Below are positions 8,522 to 17,659 of a stretch of DNA of 46,357 nt, piece after piece. The notes under the pieces are model-generated. The model made no database searches and was not told the origin of the DNA. It saw only the letters and a list, made by a program, of their open reading frames with translations. This stretch comes from an uncultured Clostridia bacterium. GTDB taxonomy: Bacteria; Bacillota; Clostridia; UMGS1810. The stretch covers positions 1-46,357 of the forward strand of contig CAKSTL010000014.1 of NCBI GenBank assembly GCA_934500875.1, in the 5' to 3' direction. Every line of letters starts with the position of its first letter. Position 1 is the stretch's first letter. The translations under genes were made by a program, and so were the position numbers.

Positions 8522-9487
8522 TTATCCCTCCAAATCGTTAAATTTCGGCGTCTCGCCGTAGGTTTCTTCCTGCCATATGTCAACGCTCGAAATCACCTTT
8601 TTTACCGTAACGCCGCCCGACTGCAAGCGTATAATATCGCCGAGCCCGTATGATGTTCCAAACGTCAAATCCTTTGTTTCCGCCTCAATGTCATACTGCG
8701 GACAAAGCCTTTTAAGCTCCTTTTCCGCCTCCGCCTTGGTGTTTGACGAAAGAACGGTGTCAATCTTCCTTATGCCGGATTTTTCTGCCGAAGTTATGTA
8801 TTTCCACCGCTTTGCACTTTCGCCGTCGCTGTTTGTGTATTCTTCCTCATACCAGCCGCCGAAGGCAGCTTCCTTATTTGTGTAAGCGGTTGTAAAATTA
8901 TACGCATTTAAAAGGTTTTCGCTTATGATAAGGTCAGTTTCGGTGCGTTTTTTGCACCTGAACATAAATTTTTTGACGTTAAAATCGGCATAAATTTCAA
9001 ATCCTGCATTGTCAAGCCTCAAACAGTCGCTTACAAAAATATCCGCCGTCTGATATTTGTCGCTCTGAAAATCCACAACCGAGGTTAACCCCGCCTCGCT
9101 TCCGAGCGATAAAAAAACTCCGCTCTGACTTATCATATCACGGACAATGAATTCGGCGGTTCGGTTGTTTGTCTGCGCCGTTTTTGTGGGAGGAAAAACA
9201 ATGCGGTGCAAAAGCCCCGAAAGCGACATTCCGTAAAGGTATGACGCATTATCCTCCCACTTGAAACCGGTCAAAAACCCCTCAAACTTGCCCCATTTTA
9301 CAAAAATCTCGTCCTTTTTGCCTTCAATAACACTTCTTAATTCACCATCCGAAAAAGAAAGCTCAAACGAGCCGTCACCGCAAAAATCAAGCGTTGCATT
9401 AACCGAAATATACCCGGTATCCTCGGCAAACGGAGGCAAAATGTGTAAAAGATTAAAATCAAAATCGTAAAAATATATATCGTTCAT
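8522..9487 (-). CDS. Tail-tip/baseplate hub protein (Gp37-like)
   Basis: 321 residues. The N-terminal beta domain (YFYDFDFNLLHILPP) and the C-terminal pattern ending VDIWQEETYGETPKFNDLEG resemble the siphovirus Gp37-like/Tal hub family, which forms the tip of the tail tube below the distal tail protein. It overlaps the distal tail gene by 4 nt and precedes the receptor-region gene, the usual siphovirus order. No lysin domain is visible, unlike longer Tal proteins. Confidence 0.75.
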   Translation of the reverse strand: MNDIYFYDFDFNLLHILPPFAEDTGYISVNATLDFCGDGSFELSFSDGELRSVIEGKKDEIFVKWGKFEGFLTGFKWEDNASYLYGMSLSGLLHRIVFPPTKTAQTNNRTAEFIVRDMISQSGVFLSLGSEAGLTSVVDFQSDKYQTADIFVSDCLRLDNAGFEIYADFNVKKFMFRCKKRTETDLIISENLLNAYNFTTAYTNKEAAFGGWYEEEYTNSDGESAKRWKYITSAEKSGIRKIDTVLSSNTKAEAEKELKRLCPQYDIEAETKDLTFGTSYGLGDIIRLQSGGVTVKKVISSVDIWQEETYGETPKFNDLEG

Positions 9488-10350
9488 AAGGTCACCGCCG
9501 CATAATTGTTTGTATATTCAATATCCATACCGATAATATCGTTTGCGTCGTTTGTAAGAATTTCAAGGTCGTTTTCCCCGACTGCAAGATACATCTCGGA
9601 TAAAACGCTTGTGTCACTCAGACAGTTGGTGATAACAGCGCCGTTTTTCGTAATTTTCCGCTTCGGCACATCGATTATAACCGTATCGGAAGAAGAAATC
9701 ATCACCTTAACGGTTATTGATTTCTCTGTCGTGTGGTTTTTGACCGTCACCGTGTGGCTTGCACTCTGCGAGTTGCTGCCGTGGTTTTTTATCGTAAAAA
9801 CAGGATAAACCAAAACGTCGCCGTTGTTGTAAATTATCCTCCTCGTGGTCCTCTCGGTTGCAATGCAGGGAAGCGAAATTTTCCATTCGCTCCCCTCATA
9901 AGCGTTGGGAAGGCGGTCAATATGACCCCCGATATTTTTTGTAAGATTGGTTCCGTCATTAAAATACGGATTCGGGCAAATAAACTGCAGGGCAATTTTC
10001 TGCCACTTGTGGAAAATAATGCTTTCAATTTCGCACTCCCCGCTTATGTATGCATAAATTTTTCTTCTTACACCGTCGCCCCGGTTAATGCAAATATACA
10101 AAGGATGATATAAAATTTTGTATAACCTCTCTGCAATGTACGGCTCGCCGTAAAAATCAAACGACATTGTGACAGTGCGCTCACTGTCCCGGATTTTTTT
10201 AACCGTGTGCCCCGCCTGAGAAGGAAAAACAACGCTTGTTACTTCCTTGCCGGCAAGACCTAAACCGGTTATTTCAATAAGGCGTGCGGTTTCGTGATTT
10301 CCGCCGCCTATATAAAATGCACCGTATTCGTTTTTTAATGTGATAAGCAT
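9484..10350 (-). CDS. Distal tail protein (siphovirus tail family)
   Basis: 288 residues with the Dit/Sipho_tail pattern: an N-terminal half forming the ring (GLGLAGKEVTSVVFPSQAGHTVKKIRDSERTVTMSFDFYG) and a C-terminal galectin-like beta region. The start codon shares one base with the stop of the tape measure gene (TAATG), indicating translational coupling. Connects the tail tube to the hub protein. Confidence 0.85.
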   Translation of the reverse strand: MLITLKNEYGAFYIGGGNHETARLIEITGLGLAGKEVTSVVFPSQAGHTVKKIRDSERTVTMSFDFYGEPYIAERLYKILYHPLYICINRGDGVRRKIYAYISGECEIESIIFHKWQKIALQFICPNPYFNDGTNLTKNIGGHIDRLPNAYEGSEWKISLPCIATERTTRRIIYNNGDVLVYPVFTIKNHGSNSQSASHTVTVKNHTTEKSITVKVMISSSDTVIIDVPKRKITKNGAVITNCLSDTSVLSEMYLAVGENDLEILTNDANDIIGMDIEYTNNYAAVTL

Positions 10351-13300
10351 TAATATCCACCCCTCATTCTTTCAAGCGTCTGCGCATCCTTCGCCGCCTT
10401 TATCTGCGCCCTTGCGCTCTCGCCCCTCGACGGTCTTATGTAGTAGCTTGTATTGTATGTGTTGCCGGACGAAAACGACGCACCGTTTGCGTCGAAAACA
10501 AGTTTCGGTATAAGCGAATTTACAGTGTCCGAAAACGTGGTTTTAACAGTGTTTAAAATGTTTTCAAACTGCTTTTTAAAAGCTTCCCCGAAATTATCGC
10601 CGCTATCGCTGCCTATATCAAAAAAGTTTTCCGGAATACCGCCGAAAAATTCGCTTAATTCGCTTTGTATCTTTTCCTTAAATTCAGAAAATCCTGCGTC
10701 TGCATTAATCTTTACCGCCTCAAGGTCTGATATTTGGTCACCGAAGATATTCTCCGATACGCTCTTTGCATTATTGCGGTATTTTTCCCAAATCCGAACA
10801 GCCTCAAAGAGCTTGTCCGGTGCAAGAGAATCAAGATATTTCAATTGTTCGACACCGTCAAGCCCTGTTTCAGCAAGTATATTAAAAAGTTTCTTGTCCG
10901 ATATTTTTCCTTTAAGATTGTTTAAAAGGCTCTCAAACTCCGAAAGTTGTTTTTCTTTTTCCTCTAAATCGGATAAAAGATATCCTGTTTCATCACTGCC
11001 GTTGATTCCTGTGCCCCTAAAGGTAATCTTCTGAACAAACGAAGTATTTTGTGTAAATGATTTTTCCAGGCTGTCACGTTTTTTCTTTATATCGTCTATG
11101 CTGTCATCAACGCTGTCCGCAAGGTCGTCAAAAGCCTTTTTAGCACTGTTGTAAATTATTGTGTAACTGTCAATATACGAATTTTCAGCTTGCTTTATGT
11201 ACTTTTCCCTAAGCGCCTTCTTTTTTTCTTCGGTTATGCCTTCAAGACTTAAAACATCTTCAGCGTATTTTTTATATCTTTGCGCCTTCTGCCGTAAAAT
11301 ATATGCCTCATCATTTGCCGAAAGCGTTGTAAGCTTCTTTTTAAGGTTGTAATACCAATCGTCTGCATTTTCATATTCTTCAACGGCATTTTCATACGCT
11401 TTTATGTTATCTTCGCATACCTTTTTTTTGTAATCACGTATTTTCTTGGTGTAATCCCACCATTCTTTTGTGCCTTTTTTAATGTAATTGTCCCTTAGTT
11501 TTACCATCTCGGAATAATAATCAGCCTCGCTGATAAAACCGAAATCAAGCTGCAAGTCCAAATTGTCAAAAGCCTGTTTTGCAGCGTCGGATAATTTATA
11601 GCTTGTGTCAATAATTCTCGCCGCCGCACCGTCTACGGTTTTATCAACCATATTAACCGCCGCTTTTACAGCGCACGGTGTGTTTTCTGTTATTCCGTCT
11701 GCCACACCCGGCGGAACGTATTTTCCGACTTCTCGTTTAAAACGGCGTGACGGCGATTTAATTTCGGCAGCATTTCTTGTTGCTTTAAGGATGTCGGCAA
11801 TCATTTCAACAGCAGCTGTTATGGCGTTGGGTTTACCTTCCTTTATTCCTTCCGCAACACCAAGGGGTATGTATTTTCCGCTTGCTTTAAAATCCTTTTC
11901 CTGCGCCTTGATTTTATTAAGAAAAGGCTCAAAACTTATCTCGACGCCGTTCATTGCATTAACATAGCCTTTTGCACTGTCGCCGCCTGCTTTTTCAAAC
12001 TCCTGTTTTGCAGAATTTAAATTGTTGAGCGCTGTTTTTAAATAATTGAGCGTTGCGTCTGACGGATTTTTTAAGTATTGTTCAAATGCAATGGCGGTTG
12101 CCTGCAAACTGCCGAGATACTGATTACCCAAATCGCTGAGTACCTTTTTACTGTCGTTGGCGTATTTTTCATTTGCAGCAGAAGCAGTTAAAAAAGCGCC
12201 GCTCTGTTTCGATAAATAATCTATTGCCGCATCCGTCTGACCTGATAATGCCAATGTTGACGCCGTTTCGTAAGTTATAATATCGTCACAGTAAGTTTTA
12301 TACTCTTCGCTTGCTTTTTTATATGCCTCTATTGCAGTTTTATTGGTTTCTTTCAGGTCGTCTATTTGTTCATTTAACTGCACCAATTGCTCGCCTTTTT
12401 GCGAAATTTCAATATCGCTTGCGTTAACGTCATTGTTGAGGGCGATTAACTCTTCTTGGATTTCTTTTATTTTTTCCTGTTTTTCCGCAATTAAGTCGAG
12501 AACGTAACCGCCGTTTGCCCAAGCTGTTGCCATATCAGTTTTGGCAGTATCCTTATTTTGAACGGCATTTTTATACTTTTCCTCTTGTGCCGCCATAAGA
12601 ATTTCAAGTTTTTTAGCCTCGATTGTCTTGTAAATTTCTGATTGCAAGTCCTTGTAATTCTGTATCTGATTGCCGGTAAGTTCGTATTCCGTACCGAGGG
12701 CGTTGTTAAGCTGATTTAAAATAAATTCGGCTCTCGCCCTGTTTGCATCGGTAACACGTCCGTCCTCATCAGCAAGGCTCATAAGAGAATCCGCAAGCGT
12801 TTTTATATGCTCGTTTTCCGCAAGTGAGGACATAACGCTTTCATCTTGGCTTTTCTTTAATTCGTCATAAGCCTTGATGCGTTCGTTTGTATTTGATAAA
12901 AGCTTTTCGTTTTCTTCCCGGAGCGCTTTTTCCGCCTCGGTTTCTTTGTTCGTCGCAATAACTACCGCCGTTATAATTCCGGCAAGCGCCGCGGTAGTCG
13001 CTATGGCAAGACCGACGGGATTTGCATTTTGCGCAGCGTTCCACGCCCATTGCGCCGCCGTTGCAAGACTGATTTTACGCGTTAAAAGACCTACCGCTAT
13101 ATCCTGCAAGGTTAATTGAGAAGTTAAAAGCGTTGAAACAGTCGCGCCCGTCACTGCCGTTGCACTGTTTACAGCGAGCGCCGCGGTATATTCTGTAATT
13201 ATAACTTTTGAAGCCCTCCAAAGTGTGTTGATTTTTCCTATTGCCTTTGTTGCAGAAAGCACAACGGTATATGACTTCATTGCACCGAAAATACCGATAA

Positions 13301-14546
13301 CAAGCGGTGTAATCGTTTCAAGGTTATTCCCTATAAAACCAAGCGATTTAACAAGCGGAGGCAGGACGGAAGATGTGATTTTTGACAAAAGCTTTACACC
13401 GTTTCCCAAAAGTGCACCGATATTTGCAACCGATTTTTTTAAATCGCCGCCCTGTATTTCGTCCGATAATTCATTAAGACCGATAATCCCGGCTTTAACA
13501 GCTTCTTTCAGCGGATTTTCAATACCTTCGTAGACCGCAATGCCGAGTCCCTCTGCGGACGAACCTAAAAGTGTAAGCTGACCGTGCAAATTGTCAAGCT
13601 TGGTTTCAGCCATTTTCTTTGCACTGCCGTCCGCATTGTCAATTGCCGCCGAAAGCTTTGTAATATCACCTTCCGAAGCGTTTACAATTGCCAAAAGTCC
13701 GCTCATAGCCTCCTGACCGCCAAGCATTGCGGCATAGGTTGTCTTTTGTTCGTCGGTAAGCGCAGAAAACTTATCACGCATTTCCTCTATAATTTGCATA
13801 AGAGGTTTAAAACTGCCGTCCGCATTGGTTACTGAAAGACTTAATGCTTCCATAGCGTCTGCCGCCTCTTTAGGCGGTTTTGCAAGACGTGCAAAAACCT
13901 GCCTTAGAGCCGTGCCTGCCTGAGAAGCTTTAATTCCGGCATTTGCCATAAGACCAATCGCAACCGCAGTGTCCTCAACCGAAAACTTCATTGCCCCGGC
14001 AACAGGTGCAACATATTTGAACGTGTCGCCCATCATACCGACATTTGTATTTGCGTTTGACGCAGCTGCTGCCAAAACATCAGCAAAGTGTCCGCTCTCT
14101 TCTGCGGACATACCAAATGCGGTAAGTGCATCGGTCACAATATCCGAAACAAGTCCCAAATCCTCACCCGAGGCGGCGGCAAGATTCATAATTCCTTCAA
14201 TACCGCCCATCATCTGCTCTGTTTTCCAGCCTGCCATTGCCATATATTCAAACGCTTTTCCGGCTTCGGTTGCAGAAAACACGGTGTCAATGCCCATTTG
14301 TTTTGCCTTTGCGGCAAGCTTTTCCATATCTTCGGCTGTTGCAAGGCTTATTGCGCCGACAGTTGACATCTGGCTTTCAAAGTCAGACCCCATTTCAATC
14401 ATCGTTTTAAGCCCAAGCCCTGCTGCAATGGCAGCGCCTGCCTTTGCGGCAAGCTTCCCCGCTTCGCCCTTTAAAGCTTTTAAACCATTCGTGATTCCGC
14501 TGTTATCAAGTGATGTGTCTATCCGTATACGTCCGTCATATGCCAA
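10350..14546 (-). CDS. Tail tape measure protein
   Basis: 1398 residues, by far the longest gene. The N-terminal TP901-type tape-measure core is clear (FESQMSTVGAISLATAEDME, AFEYMAMAGWKTEQMMGGIEG, ALTAFGMSAEESGHFADVLA). Hydrophobic segments follow near the middle, then long coiled coils rich in K, E and A. Two similar segments (ADILKATRNAAEIKSPSRRF and the related GKYVPPGVADGI / GKYIPLGVAEGI) are internal repeats. Its length sets tail length; at about 0.15 nm per residue it predicts a tail near 200 nm, so a siphovirus rather than a contractile Mu-like particle. Starts with ATG after a short non-coding gap. Confidence 0.93.
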   Translation of the reverse strand: MAYDGRIRIDTSLDNSGITNGLKALKGEAGKLAAKAGAAIAAGLGLKTMIEMGSDFESQMSTVGAISLATAEDMEKLAAKAKQMGIDTVFSATEAGKAFEYMAMAGWKTEQMMGGIEGIMNLAAASGEDLGLVSDIVTDALTAFGMSAEESGHFADVLAAAASNANTNVGMMGDTFKYVAPVAGAMKFSVEDTAVAIGLMANAGIKASQAGTALRQVFARLAKPPKEAADAMEALSLSVTNADGSFKPLMQIIEEMRDKFSALTDEQKTTYAAMLGGQEAMSGLLAIVNASEGDITKLSAAIDNADGSAKKMAETKLDNLHGQLTLLGSSAEGLGIAVYEGIENPLKEAVKAGIIGLNELSDEIQGGDLKKSVANIGALLGNGVKLLSKITSSVLPPLVKSLGFIGNNLETITPLVIGIFGAMKSYTVVLSATKAIGKINTLWRASKVIITEYTAALAVNSATAVTGATVSTLLTSQLTLQDIAVGLLTRKISLATAAQWAWNAAQNANPVGLAIATTAALAGIITAVVIATNKETEAEKALREENEKLLSNTNERIKAYDELKKSQDESVMSSLAENEHIKTLADSLMSLADEDGRVTDANRARAEFILNQLNNALGTEYELTGNQIQNYKDLQSEIYKTIEAKKLEILMAAQEEKYKNAVQNKDTAKTDMATAWANGGYVLDLIAEKQEKIKEIQEELIALNNDVNASDIEISQKGEQLVQLNEQIDDLKETNKTAIEAYKKASEEYKTYCDDIITYETASTLALSGQTDAAIDYLSKQSGAFLTASAANEKYANDSKKVLSDLGNQYLGSLQATAIAFEQYLKNPSDATLNYLKTALNNLNSAKQEFEKAGGDSAKGYVNAMNGVEISFEPFLNKIKAQEKDFKASGKYIPLGVAEGIKEGKPNAITAAVEMIADILKATRNAAEIKSPSRRFKREVGKYVPPGVADGITENTPCAVKAAVNMVDKTVDGAAARIIDTSYKLSDAAKQAFDNLDLQLDFGFISEADYYSEMVKLRDNYIKKGTKEWWDYTKKIRDYKKKVCEDNIKAYENAVEEYENADDWYYNLKKKLTTLSANDEAYILRQKAQRYKKYAEDVLSLEGITEEKKKALREKYIKQAENSYIDSYTIIYNSAKKAFDDLADSVDDSIDDIKKKRDSLEKSFTQNTSFVQKITFRGTGINGSDETGYLLSDLEEKEKQLSEFESLLNNLKGKISDKKLFNILAETGLDGVEQLKYLDSLAPDKLFEAVRIWEKYRNNAKSVSENIFGDQISDLEAVKINADAGFSEFKEKIQSELSEFFGGIPENFFDIGSDSGDNFGEAFKKQFENILNTVKTTFSDTVNSLIPKLVFDANGASFSSGNTYNTSYYIRPSRGESARAQIKAAKDAQTLERMRGGY

Positions 14547-14597
14547 TTATTTTCACCATCCTTCCGATAGGTAAAAATTCTCGGCACATTGGCACTG

Positions 14598-14738
14598 TTA
14601 GGGAATTTTTATTTCAAATATTTTTTTGCATTGTTTGTTTTTGCATTTAATAAATATACCGTTGCATTTCGCTTTGTCAGCCTGCATAACGGTTGACATT
14701 TCCTTATTGCAATAAGGACACTTAATTTTCTTTATCAC
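14598..14738 (-). CDS. Small Com-like zinc-ribbon protein
   Basis: 46 residues with two cysteine pairs (CPYC near the N-terminus, then CNGIFIKCKNKQC), resembling the zinc ribbon of Mu Com. GTG 14738 is chosen because GGGGG lies 5 nt upstream; the frame to 14825 lies inside the previous gene. It overlaps the Gp15 gene by 17 nt and precedes the tape measure. Mu Com promotes mom translation, but no mom gene is present, so here a tail-assembly chaperone or RNA-binding role is equally possible. Confidence 0.65.
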   Translation of the reverse strand: MIKKIKCPYCNKEMSTVMQADKAKCNGIFIKCKNKQCKKIFEIKIP

Positions 14739-15318
14739 TATTACCCCCAAAATTAAAAAGTCCCTCAAGCTCAGATATAATACTTTTTTCTTTTTCTTCC
14801 TCACTGCGTTTGTCGGGCAGGGCATATTTCGTTTTCATCCGCCGTATAAATGAGCGTTGCTCCTTGTCTTTGATTTTTGATAAATCAGCCCCTCTGTAAG
14901 AAACGATTTTCAAAAATCCGCACTCTTGAGGCAAAGCGTTAAAAAGCGCCAAAAACTTATACCAATGCATATTGCACTCCGTTAAGTCAATGCCGTATTC
15001 GGTAAGATATGTCGCATAAATAAGCCCTGCGTCGGCGTCAAAATCAAAAAGCGGCTTTTTATGATTTGGTTTTGTCTTGCCTTTTTCGCTTTCACTGCCC
15101 GACAAAAACAACAAAATTCCCTCAATGCCGCCCTTAAGCGTCGGGGGAATGTCAATATAGCAAAGTTTTATAAGCTTTATAAGCTTCGTTTCAAGTTCAA
15201 TATTTTCATATAATAAAAGGCTTGCCCTTATCCAAATGCGGAAATCTGTGCGGATTTTTATCTGTTTTCCGTCAATTTCAATAAAATCCGGCAGTTTTTG
15301 TGTAATCGGGTTAATCAT
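14722..15318 (-). CDS. Gp15-family tail assembly protein
   Basis: 198 residues matching the Phage_Gp15 family: DFRIWIRASLLLYE, then FDFDADAGLIYATYLTEYGIDLTE and MHWYKFLALFNALP, ending in a charged tail. This family sits between the tail tube and the tape measure in PBSX/A118-type phages and is thought to act as a tail assembly chaperone. It overlaps the upstream gene by 4 nt. Confidence 0.85.
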   Translation of the reverse strand: MINPITQKLPDFIEIDGKQIKIRTDFRIWIRASLLLYENIELETKLIKLIKLCYIDIPPTLKGGIEGILLFLSGSESEKGKTKPNHKKPLFDFDADAGLIYATYLTEYGIDLTECNMHWYKFLALFNALPQECGFLKIVSYRGADLSKIKDKEQRSFIRRMKTKYALPDKRSEEEKEKSIISELEGLFNFGGNSDKEN

Positions 15319-15683
15319 TTCCCGGTTCTTCTTTGCGCACGGTTTAATTTGAGTGCGCCGGCGGCTTTGGTCTGATATTCTTTATATGCCTTATTTCTCG
15401 CCTCAATAAAGCATAAATACGCCTTGTCGCACTCGCCCAAATTCACGCTTTTGCCAAACATTTTGTTTGCCGCATTTTCATCATCAAACAGTTTCTCAAA
15501 AAACTCAAATACAGCAGTGCAGTAGCCCTTTAAGTATTCACTCATTTTGATATTTTCGGCGTTTTCTTTTAATTTTTTTATCTCTGTATCCATTTCTTCC
15601 GATAAATTTTCAACCTTAGTCTGAAAATCCAAATCCAGTGCGTCAAATTCTTTTTCAAAATTTCCAAACTTAAATTCAGCCAT
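15315..15683 (-). CDS. Tail assembly chaperone-like protein
   Basis: 122 residues from ATG 15683 (GGGGGA upstream). The frame to 15776 is rejected because it would cross a terminator hairpin and overlap the tail-tube gene. Largely helical (FKFGNFEKEFDALDLDFQTKVENL), ending in a basic NRAQRRTGK tail. By order it takes the place of the gpG-like chaperone before Gp15. No programmed frameshift site was identified. Confidence 0.65.
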   Translation of the reverse strand: MAEFKFGNFEKEFDALDLDFQTKVENLSEEMDTEIKKLKENAENIKMSEYLKGYCTAVFEFFEKLFDDENAANKMFGKSVNLGECDKAYLCFIEARNKAYKEYQTKAAGALKLNRAQRRTGK

Positions 15684-15704
15684 TTTTAAATCCCCCTTAT
15701 TTTT

Positions 15705-15732
15705 AAAAAAGGGGCGGTTTTTCAGCCGCCCC
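15705..15732 (-). terminator. Intraoperon terminator after the tail-tube gene
   Basis: On the minus strand GGGGCGG pairs with CCGCCCC around a 7- to 8-nt A-rich loop, followed by TTTTTT. It lies only ~20 bp before the next start codon and must be partly read through for the tape measure and tail-tip genes to be made. Confidence 0.85.
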
Positions 15733-15742
15733 GCCAAAGTTT

Positions 15743-16234
15743 TTATTCCTCCGCCGTAAAGGTCAGTGTCTGCCATTCATCAGTTGTTGTTGCCGTGCCG
15801 AAAACAACCTTTGTTTTTGCTTTCATATTTCCCGAATATGTATAAGCGTCCAAAGAGTCGCCTTCAGAATCGGGAATAACGGCAAAATCACGGCATACCG
15901 CCTTGTATGTGCCTTCGGTTGCGCTCTCTGCCGAAAGGTCAACAATGATAATACTTCTCACCGCTGCGCTTGCACAAAGCTCATTGTCTGCAATGGATAC
16001 AAGGTCCTTGTGTACCTCATTTGACGAATCTAAGTCAAACGCATACGATATAGACGGCGAATAACCCACAACGTCCGACTGCTCAAAATCCTCATCAATA
16101 TACTGCCTTGAATATTCCTTTGCGTTTGCCGATTTTGAAAACTCGGTAAAACCTTTAAGCCTGTGATATGTAACCGTCTGACCGTTTTTAACCCCCATAA
16201 AAGGGATTTTTTCGCTTCTTTTTGTGATATTCAT
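15743..16234 (-). CDS. Major tail (tube) protein
   Basis: 163 residues. The N-terminus (MNITKRSEKIPFMGVKNGQTVTYHRLKGFTEFS) and the beta-strand pattern ending VFGTATTTDEWQTLTFTAEE fit siphovirus tube proteins. It lies after the tail terminator gene and before a transcriptional terminator, as expected for a highly expressed structural gene. Confidence 0.82.
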   Translation of the reverse strand: MNITKRSEKIPFMGVKNGQTVTYHRLKGFTEFSKSANAKEYSRQYIDEDFEQSDVVGYSPSISYAFDLDSSNEVHKDLVSIADNELCASAAVRSIIIVDLSAESATEGTYKAVCRDFAVIPDSEGDSLDAYTYSGNMKAKTKVVFGTATTTDEWQTLTFTAEE

Positions 16235-16248
16235 ATAAAAAATTCCTC

Positions 16249-16659
16249 CTAATCCTTGTAATAAATAAATTTAATACTCATCTGATAACGTGCACTCTGC
16301 CCGCTAACGTCGTACAAATAACCGCTCGACGTAACACTAACGTTTCCGGCACGCAAATTTTTGCCGAAATCGGGAAAAACCTTGTTTTTGTTGTTTTCCT
16401 CAATCCACAATGAAAATTCATCAAAAAACTTTGTTACAGCTTCCTGTCCCGGAACATCTTCGCCGTAATGTTCTTTTGACGCAAACACAACAATGCACTG
16501 CCTTTGCGTACCGCCGTCAATATAACGCTTTATAACGGGGTTGCAGGGTACGCAGTCAACAGTGTACCTCACCGGCTTGTCGCCGAGATAGTTAACGTTT
16601 ATTGCGTTGCCCTTAATCAGCGGACACGTTTTAATATAGTCCTTAATAGCTTTAATCAA
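16249..16659 (-). CDS. Tail terminator/completion protein
   Basis: 136 residues from TTG 16659, chosen because GGAGG lies 8 nt upstream and it gives a compact 8-nt overlap with the preceding gene; the longer frame to 16707 lacks this. The segment DCVPCNPVIKRYIDGGTQRQCIVVFASKE and the C-terminal YQMSIKFIYYKD are typical of A118-type minor capsid/tail terminator proteins that seal the top of the tail. Confidence 0.75.
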   Translation of the reverse strand: MIKAIKDYIKTCPLIKGNAINVNYLGDKPVRYTVDCVPCNPVIKRYIDGGTQRQCIVVFASKEHYGEDVPGQEAVTKFFDEFSLWIEENNKNKVFPDFGKNLRAGNVSVTSSGYLYDVSGQSARYQMSIKFIYYKD

Positions 16660-16999
16660 TCGCTTTACCTCCTGCAATGTGTGCCGCACCTTTAATAATT
16701 TCATCAATGCGGTCAGCCTTCATTCTGTCAACCCACATTTTTCCCCTAAGTCCGTCGCCTTCGTTTGTGTAATACTGTTTTTTCGCATACGGTGCAACAT
16801 ACTCAACAACACCGCTGCCAATCTCGGATGCGTCTGCGCTTTTTGACAAATATCCCGTATCAAAGGGCACATACGGCTTAGATAAACTTATCACTTCGTT
16901 GTCAATGTAGGCTTGTACCAAGCCGCCCGTTTCGAGGTTGCGGCGTCTTAAAATTTCAATATCCTCATCAAGCCAAAATTCGAGTTTAATTTTGCTCAT
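16652..16999 (-). CDS. Minor capsid/tail completion protein (Minor_capsid_2-like)
   Basis: 115 residues. The motif VPFDTGYLSKSA...IGSGVVEYVAPYAKKQYYTNEGDGLRGKMWVDRMK is characteristic of this small neck protein in A118/PBSX-type phages. Overlaps the upstream head-closure gene by 4 nt. Acts in joining head and tail. Confidence 0.85.
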   Translation of the reverse strand: MSKIKLEFWLDEDIEILRRRNLETGGLVQAYIDNEVISLSKPYVPFDTGYLSKSADASEIGSGVVEYVAPYAKKQYYTNEGDGLRGKMWVDRMKADRIDEIIKGAAHIAGGKAID

Positions 17000-17316
17000 A
17001 TAAATTCAATCCTTATGTGGCGTAAAAAAGGCGCTCCGCAAAGATTGTTTTTAACCGTTACAATTTTATTAACCTTTGAACGGTCAGGACGCAAATCGTC
17101 GGTTCTGCCGATATAAACATAATCGCCGGTATAAATATCAAGGCTCTTTTTGCTCGGTATTCTTATGATACCCTTTGTTTTTTCACTGTCACCCAATTTA
17201 CCGGTGCTTATGCCCTCGGCTTTTGTTACCTCAGCACCCGAAAACACTTTTTTTATATACGCTTCGTTTATATCATCATAATGAAATACGGTAATAGTAT
17301 TGTCCTTAAAAATCAT
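16996..17316 (-). CDS. Head closure (stopper) protein
   Basis: 106 residues, mostly beta strands, with KSLDIYTGDYVYIGRTDDLRPDRSKVNKIVTVKNNLCGAPFLRHIRIEFI at the end, as seen in small stopper proteins that follow the adaptor. Its start shares a base with the stop of the preceding gene. The assignment rests on size, beta content and gene order. Confidence 0.72.
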   Translation of the reverse strand: MIFKDNTITVFHYDDINEAYIKKVFSGAEVTKAEGISTGKLGDSEKTKGIIRIPSKKSLDIYTGDYVYIGRTDDLRPDRSKVNKIVTVKNNLCGAPFLRHIRIEFI

Positions 17317-17654
17317 TATCTCATACCTCTGTAGAGAAGCCCCGTTGACGCAAGATACAGCAAAACAATGTCATTTGCACTGTTTTTTGACATATCCTTG
17401 TCCGCAAGCGTGACCGACACGCCATCAACGCTCGCAGACGAATATTTACCCTCGCTGTCATACTCAAAATAAAAATCGCAAAGTGCGCACGCACAGTCTT
17501 TGATGCGTACATCATCCTTTTGTGCCAAAGCCTTGTATAGGGTAATTCCGTCAATGTAATCCGAAGCTTTTTTCATATACGTGTCAAATTCCTCCCGGGG
17601 CGTTTTGCGCCCCTTGAAGGAATTAACATAATAATCAAAATCAGCATACATCAT
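17316..17654 (-). CDS. Head-tail connector (adaptor) protein
   Basis: 112 residues, helical (ADFDYYVNSFKGRKTPREEFDTYMKKASDYIDGIT), with CACALCDFYF and the C-terminal LLYLASTGLLYRGMR common to Gp6-like adaptors that sit under the portal. Lies directly after the major coat gene. Confidence 0.78.
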   Translation of the reverse strand: MMYADFDYYVNSFKGRKTPREEFDTYMKKASDYIDGITLYKALAQKDDVRIKDCACALCDFYFEYDSEGKYSSASVDGVSVTLADKDMSKNSANDIVLLYLASTGLLYRGMR

Positions 17655-17659
17655 AAGCC

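Noticed and set aside
10453..14574. Several 80-200-codon plus-strand ORFs opposite the tape measure and tail genes
   Set aside because: Antisense shadows of strongly coding minus-strand genes, with serine/proline/phenylalanine-rich composition and no ribosome sites.
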